Positions 5,943 through 6,747 of a stretch of 6,747 nt of DNA are shown here, piece by piece. Made by a program: the position numbers and the translations under genes. Under the pieces are notes generated by a model. The model saw only the letters and a program-made list of their open reading frames with translations. It had not been told where the DNA came from and ran no database searches. Origin of the DNA: an uncultured Saprospiraceae bacterium. GTDB lineage: Bacteria; Bacteroidota; Bacteroidia; Chitinophagales; Saprospiraceae. The number at the start of each line of letters is the position of its first letter. Within the stretch, counting starts at the first letter, position 1. The stretch spans positions 1 through 6,747 of the forward strand of contig CALLAG010000100.1 in assembly GCA_938002705.1 (NCBI GenBank), read 5' to 3'.

Positions 5943-6461
5943 ATGAAAACAATACTCCTATCTGCAATCGTAATTGCATTATACATTGTACCGACACAGA
6001 CTGTAGGACAAGATTCTATGTCTCCCAATAAATTCATAGACCTACTGCTCAAAGATGACCATTCGCTTGCAGTAAGGGTACCAGGATGGGTCGTAAGATC
6101 TACAGGAAGAATAGCTGCTATAGATCTGGAGGGTGATGAAAAAAAGATCGTCAAAGAACTCTCTAAGAGTATCAAGAGAATAAGAGCTATCGTCAATACG
6201 AAGCCTCCTTCAGAATTAGGGGATAACTTATTAGCTCTATATAACTACTTCGGTAATAACGCTTATGACGAATACGTTCAGGTCAGAAGCGAAGGCAATA
6301 ACGTATCTCTATGGGCACAACAGAAGAAAGATAATATCAAAAACATCGTGCTGATCGTACACAGTGACGAAGACGATTCTGTAGTCATCAATATGAAAAC
6401 AAAAATCAGTATAGATAAGCTCAAAAGCATGAATTTCTTTAAGGAAATGCAGAAGATATAA
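5943..6461 (+). CDS. Secreted DUF4252-like protein (second copy)
   Basis: A 172-residue protein from ATG 5943. This start was chosen because MKTILLSAIVIALYIVPTQ is a good signal peptide, with cleavage likely before the Q of GQDS; a TTG at 5889 would bury it behind a polar stretch and overlap the previous gene. The mature part follows the same plan as its neighbour: a short N-terminal helix, VPGWVVRSTGRIAAID, KELSKSIKRIRAIVNT, then a strand-helix unit DEYVQVRSEGNNVSLWAQQK and NIKNIVLIVHSDEDDSVVIN. It is strongly diverged and less acidic. The two genes lie 34 bp apart and were probably duplicated long ago. It is the last gene of the operon. Assignment to DUF4252 rests on the pattern and the paired context, so it is less certain than for the first copy. 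Confidence 0.72.
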   Translation: MKTILLSAIVIALYIVPTQTVGQDSMSPNKFIDLLLKDDHSLAVRVPGWVVRSTGRIAAIDLEGDEKKIVKELSKSIKRIRAIVNTKPPSELGDNLLALYNYFGNNAYDEYVQVRSEGNNVSLWAQQKKDNIKNIVLIVHSDEDDSVVINMKTKISIDKLKSMNFFKEMQKI

Positions 6462-6471
6462 TCTTAGTTAA

Positions 6472-6496
6472 CCAATGTCTACTAAGCCAACATTGG
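6472..6496. terminator. Hairpin between convergent genes
   Basis: CCAATGT (6472-6478) and ACATTGG (6490-6496) form a perfect 7-bp stem with an 11-nt loop, 10 bp after the stop of the second DUF4252 gene and overlapping the last codons of the opposing small gene. No T run follows on either strand, so termination is only suggested by position. Confidence 0.25.
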
Positions 6497-6601
6497 GATC
6501 ACGACATCAAAGATCAATTTGTATAAGATAACACCTATTAAGATGGCCATGCCGAATTTTATAAGATCCGTTTTATTCTCTTCTTTATCGCTTTCTTTCA
6601 T
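6482..6601 (-). CDS. Small single-span membrane protein (39 residues)
   Basis: ATG 6601 to TAG 6482-6484 encodes a 39-residue peptide with a charged N-terminus (MKESDKEENKTD) followed by one hydrophobic helix (IKFGMAILIGVILYKLIFDVVIPMLA). This is the clean layout of a tail-type small membrane protein. The coding interpretation is supported by that separation of charged and hydrophobic halves and by the tidy fit between neighbours, 48 bp after the toxin gene on the same strand and 20 bp from the convergent DUF4252 gene. I do not recognise the family and give no function. It could be chance, since 40 open codons are not rare. Confidence 0.5.
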   Translation of the reverse strand: MKESDKEENKTDLIKFGMAILIGVILYKLIFDVVIPMLA

Positions 6602-6649
6602 AATTAAGCTTTGAAGGTCGATGATTTCAAATAATTATCTAAAATTAAG

Positions 6650-6747
6650 TTAATTAGATCTAAACTTAGTTTGTAACGGATTCTGTCTAACATCCCAGAA
6701 CTGTAATACGTGAATCTCATCATCTTTTAACTGATAAATCAAATAGT
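6650..6747 (-). CDS. RelE/ParE-type toxin, C-terminal fragment
   Basis: Only the last 31 residues lie in the window; the gene enters from the right edge and stops at TAA 6650-6652. The fragment contains YLIYQLKDDEIHVLQFWDVR followed by QNP, which matches the C-terminal strands of the RelE/ParE superfamily, where an RxIY-type strand is followed by a turn and a final strand ending in W-D-x-R-x-x-P. Such proteins are toxins of type II toxin-antitoxin pairs acting on ribosome-bound mRNA (RelE) or gyrase (ParE). The family branch cannot be decided from this fragment, and the antitoxin gene, normally adjacent upstream, would be outside the window. Confidence 0.7.
   Translation of the reverse strand, partial: YLIYQLKDDEIHVLQFWDVRQNPLQTKFRSN

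Noticed and set aside
5777..6196. Minus-strand frame of 139 codons across the two DUF4252 genes
   Set aside because: It is an antisense shadow of two well-supported genes with signal peptides, and its protein shows no motif.

Overview
The window looks like chromosomal DNA of a Bacteroidota bacterium, possibly Saprospiria or a relative. This rests on the moderately AT-rich base composition, the gene families (a BT_3928-type DoxX protein, a long LptF/G-like permease, an ECF sigma factor with two DUF4252 proteins) and TAnnTTTG-type promoter motifs. The placement is inferred from family knowledge, not from a marker gene.

Left part: the N-terminal end of a DoxX-like membrane protein runs off the left edge on the minus strand (1-275). 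A roughly 200-bp divergent intergenic region follows, with two facing TAnnTTTG motifs. Then come an EamA/DMT-type transporter (540-1352, probably really starting near 495 at an unconventional codon) and, 13 bp later, a YigZ/IMPACT-family protein (1366-2022), which look co-transcribed.

Middle: a 619-bp gap (2023-2641) separates yigZ from a convergent LptF/LptG-like permease gene on the minus strand (2642-4183). No gene can be supported in the gap, but it is packed with short inverted repeats. It holds two diverged copies of one hairpin-bearing unit, exactly 200 bp apart, whose second stem has changed on both arms so that pairing is kept. It also has a large nested dyad with T runs on both strands and a perfect 10-bp dyad. 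It is probably a transcription-termination zone colonised by a dispersed intergenic repeat.

Right part: a four-gene plus-strand operon (4392-6461) encodes an ECF sigma-70 factor, an overlapping single-span membrane protein in the position of an anti-sigma factor, and two secreted DUF4252 proteins. The likely scheme is an envelope-linked sigma/anti-sigma switch co-expressed with two exported proteins of unknown function. Convergent to it on the minus strand are a 39-residue single-span membrane protein (6482-6601) and, cut by the right edge, the C-terminus of a RelE/ParE-type toxin (6650-6747).

No tRNA, rRNA, CRISPR array, insertion sequence or phage gene was seen. The least explained parts are the hairpin-rich gap and the sigma/DUF4252 operon.
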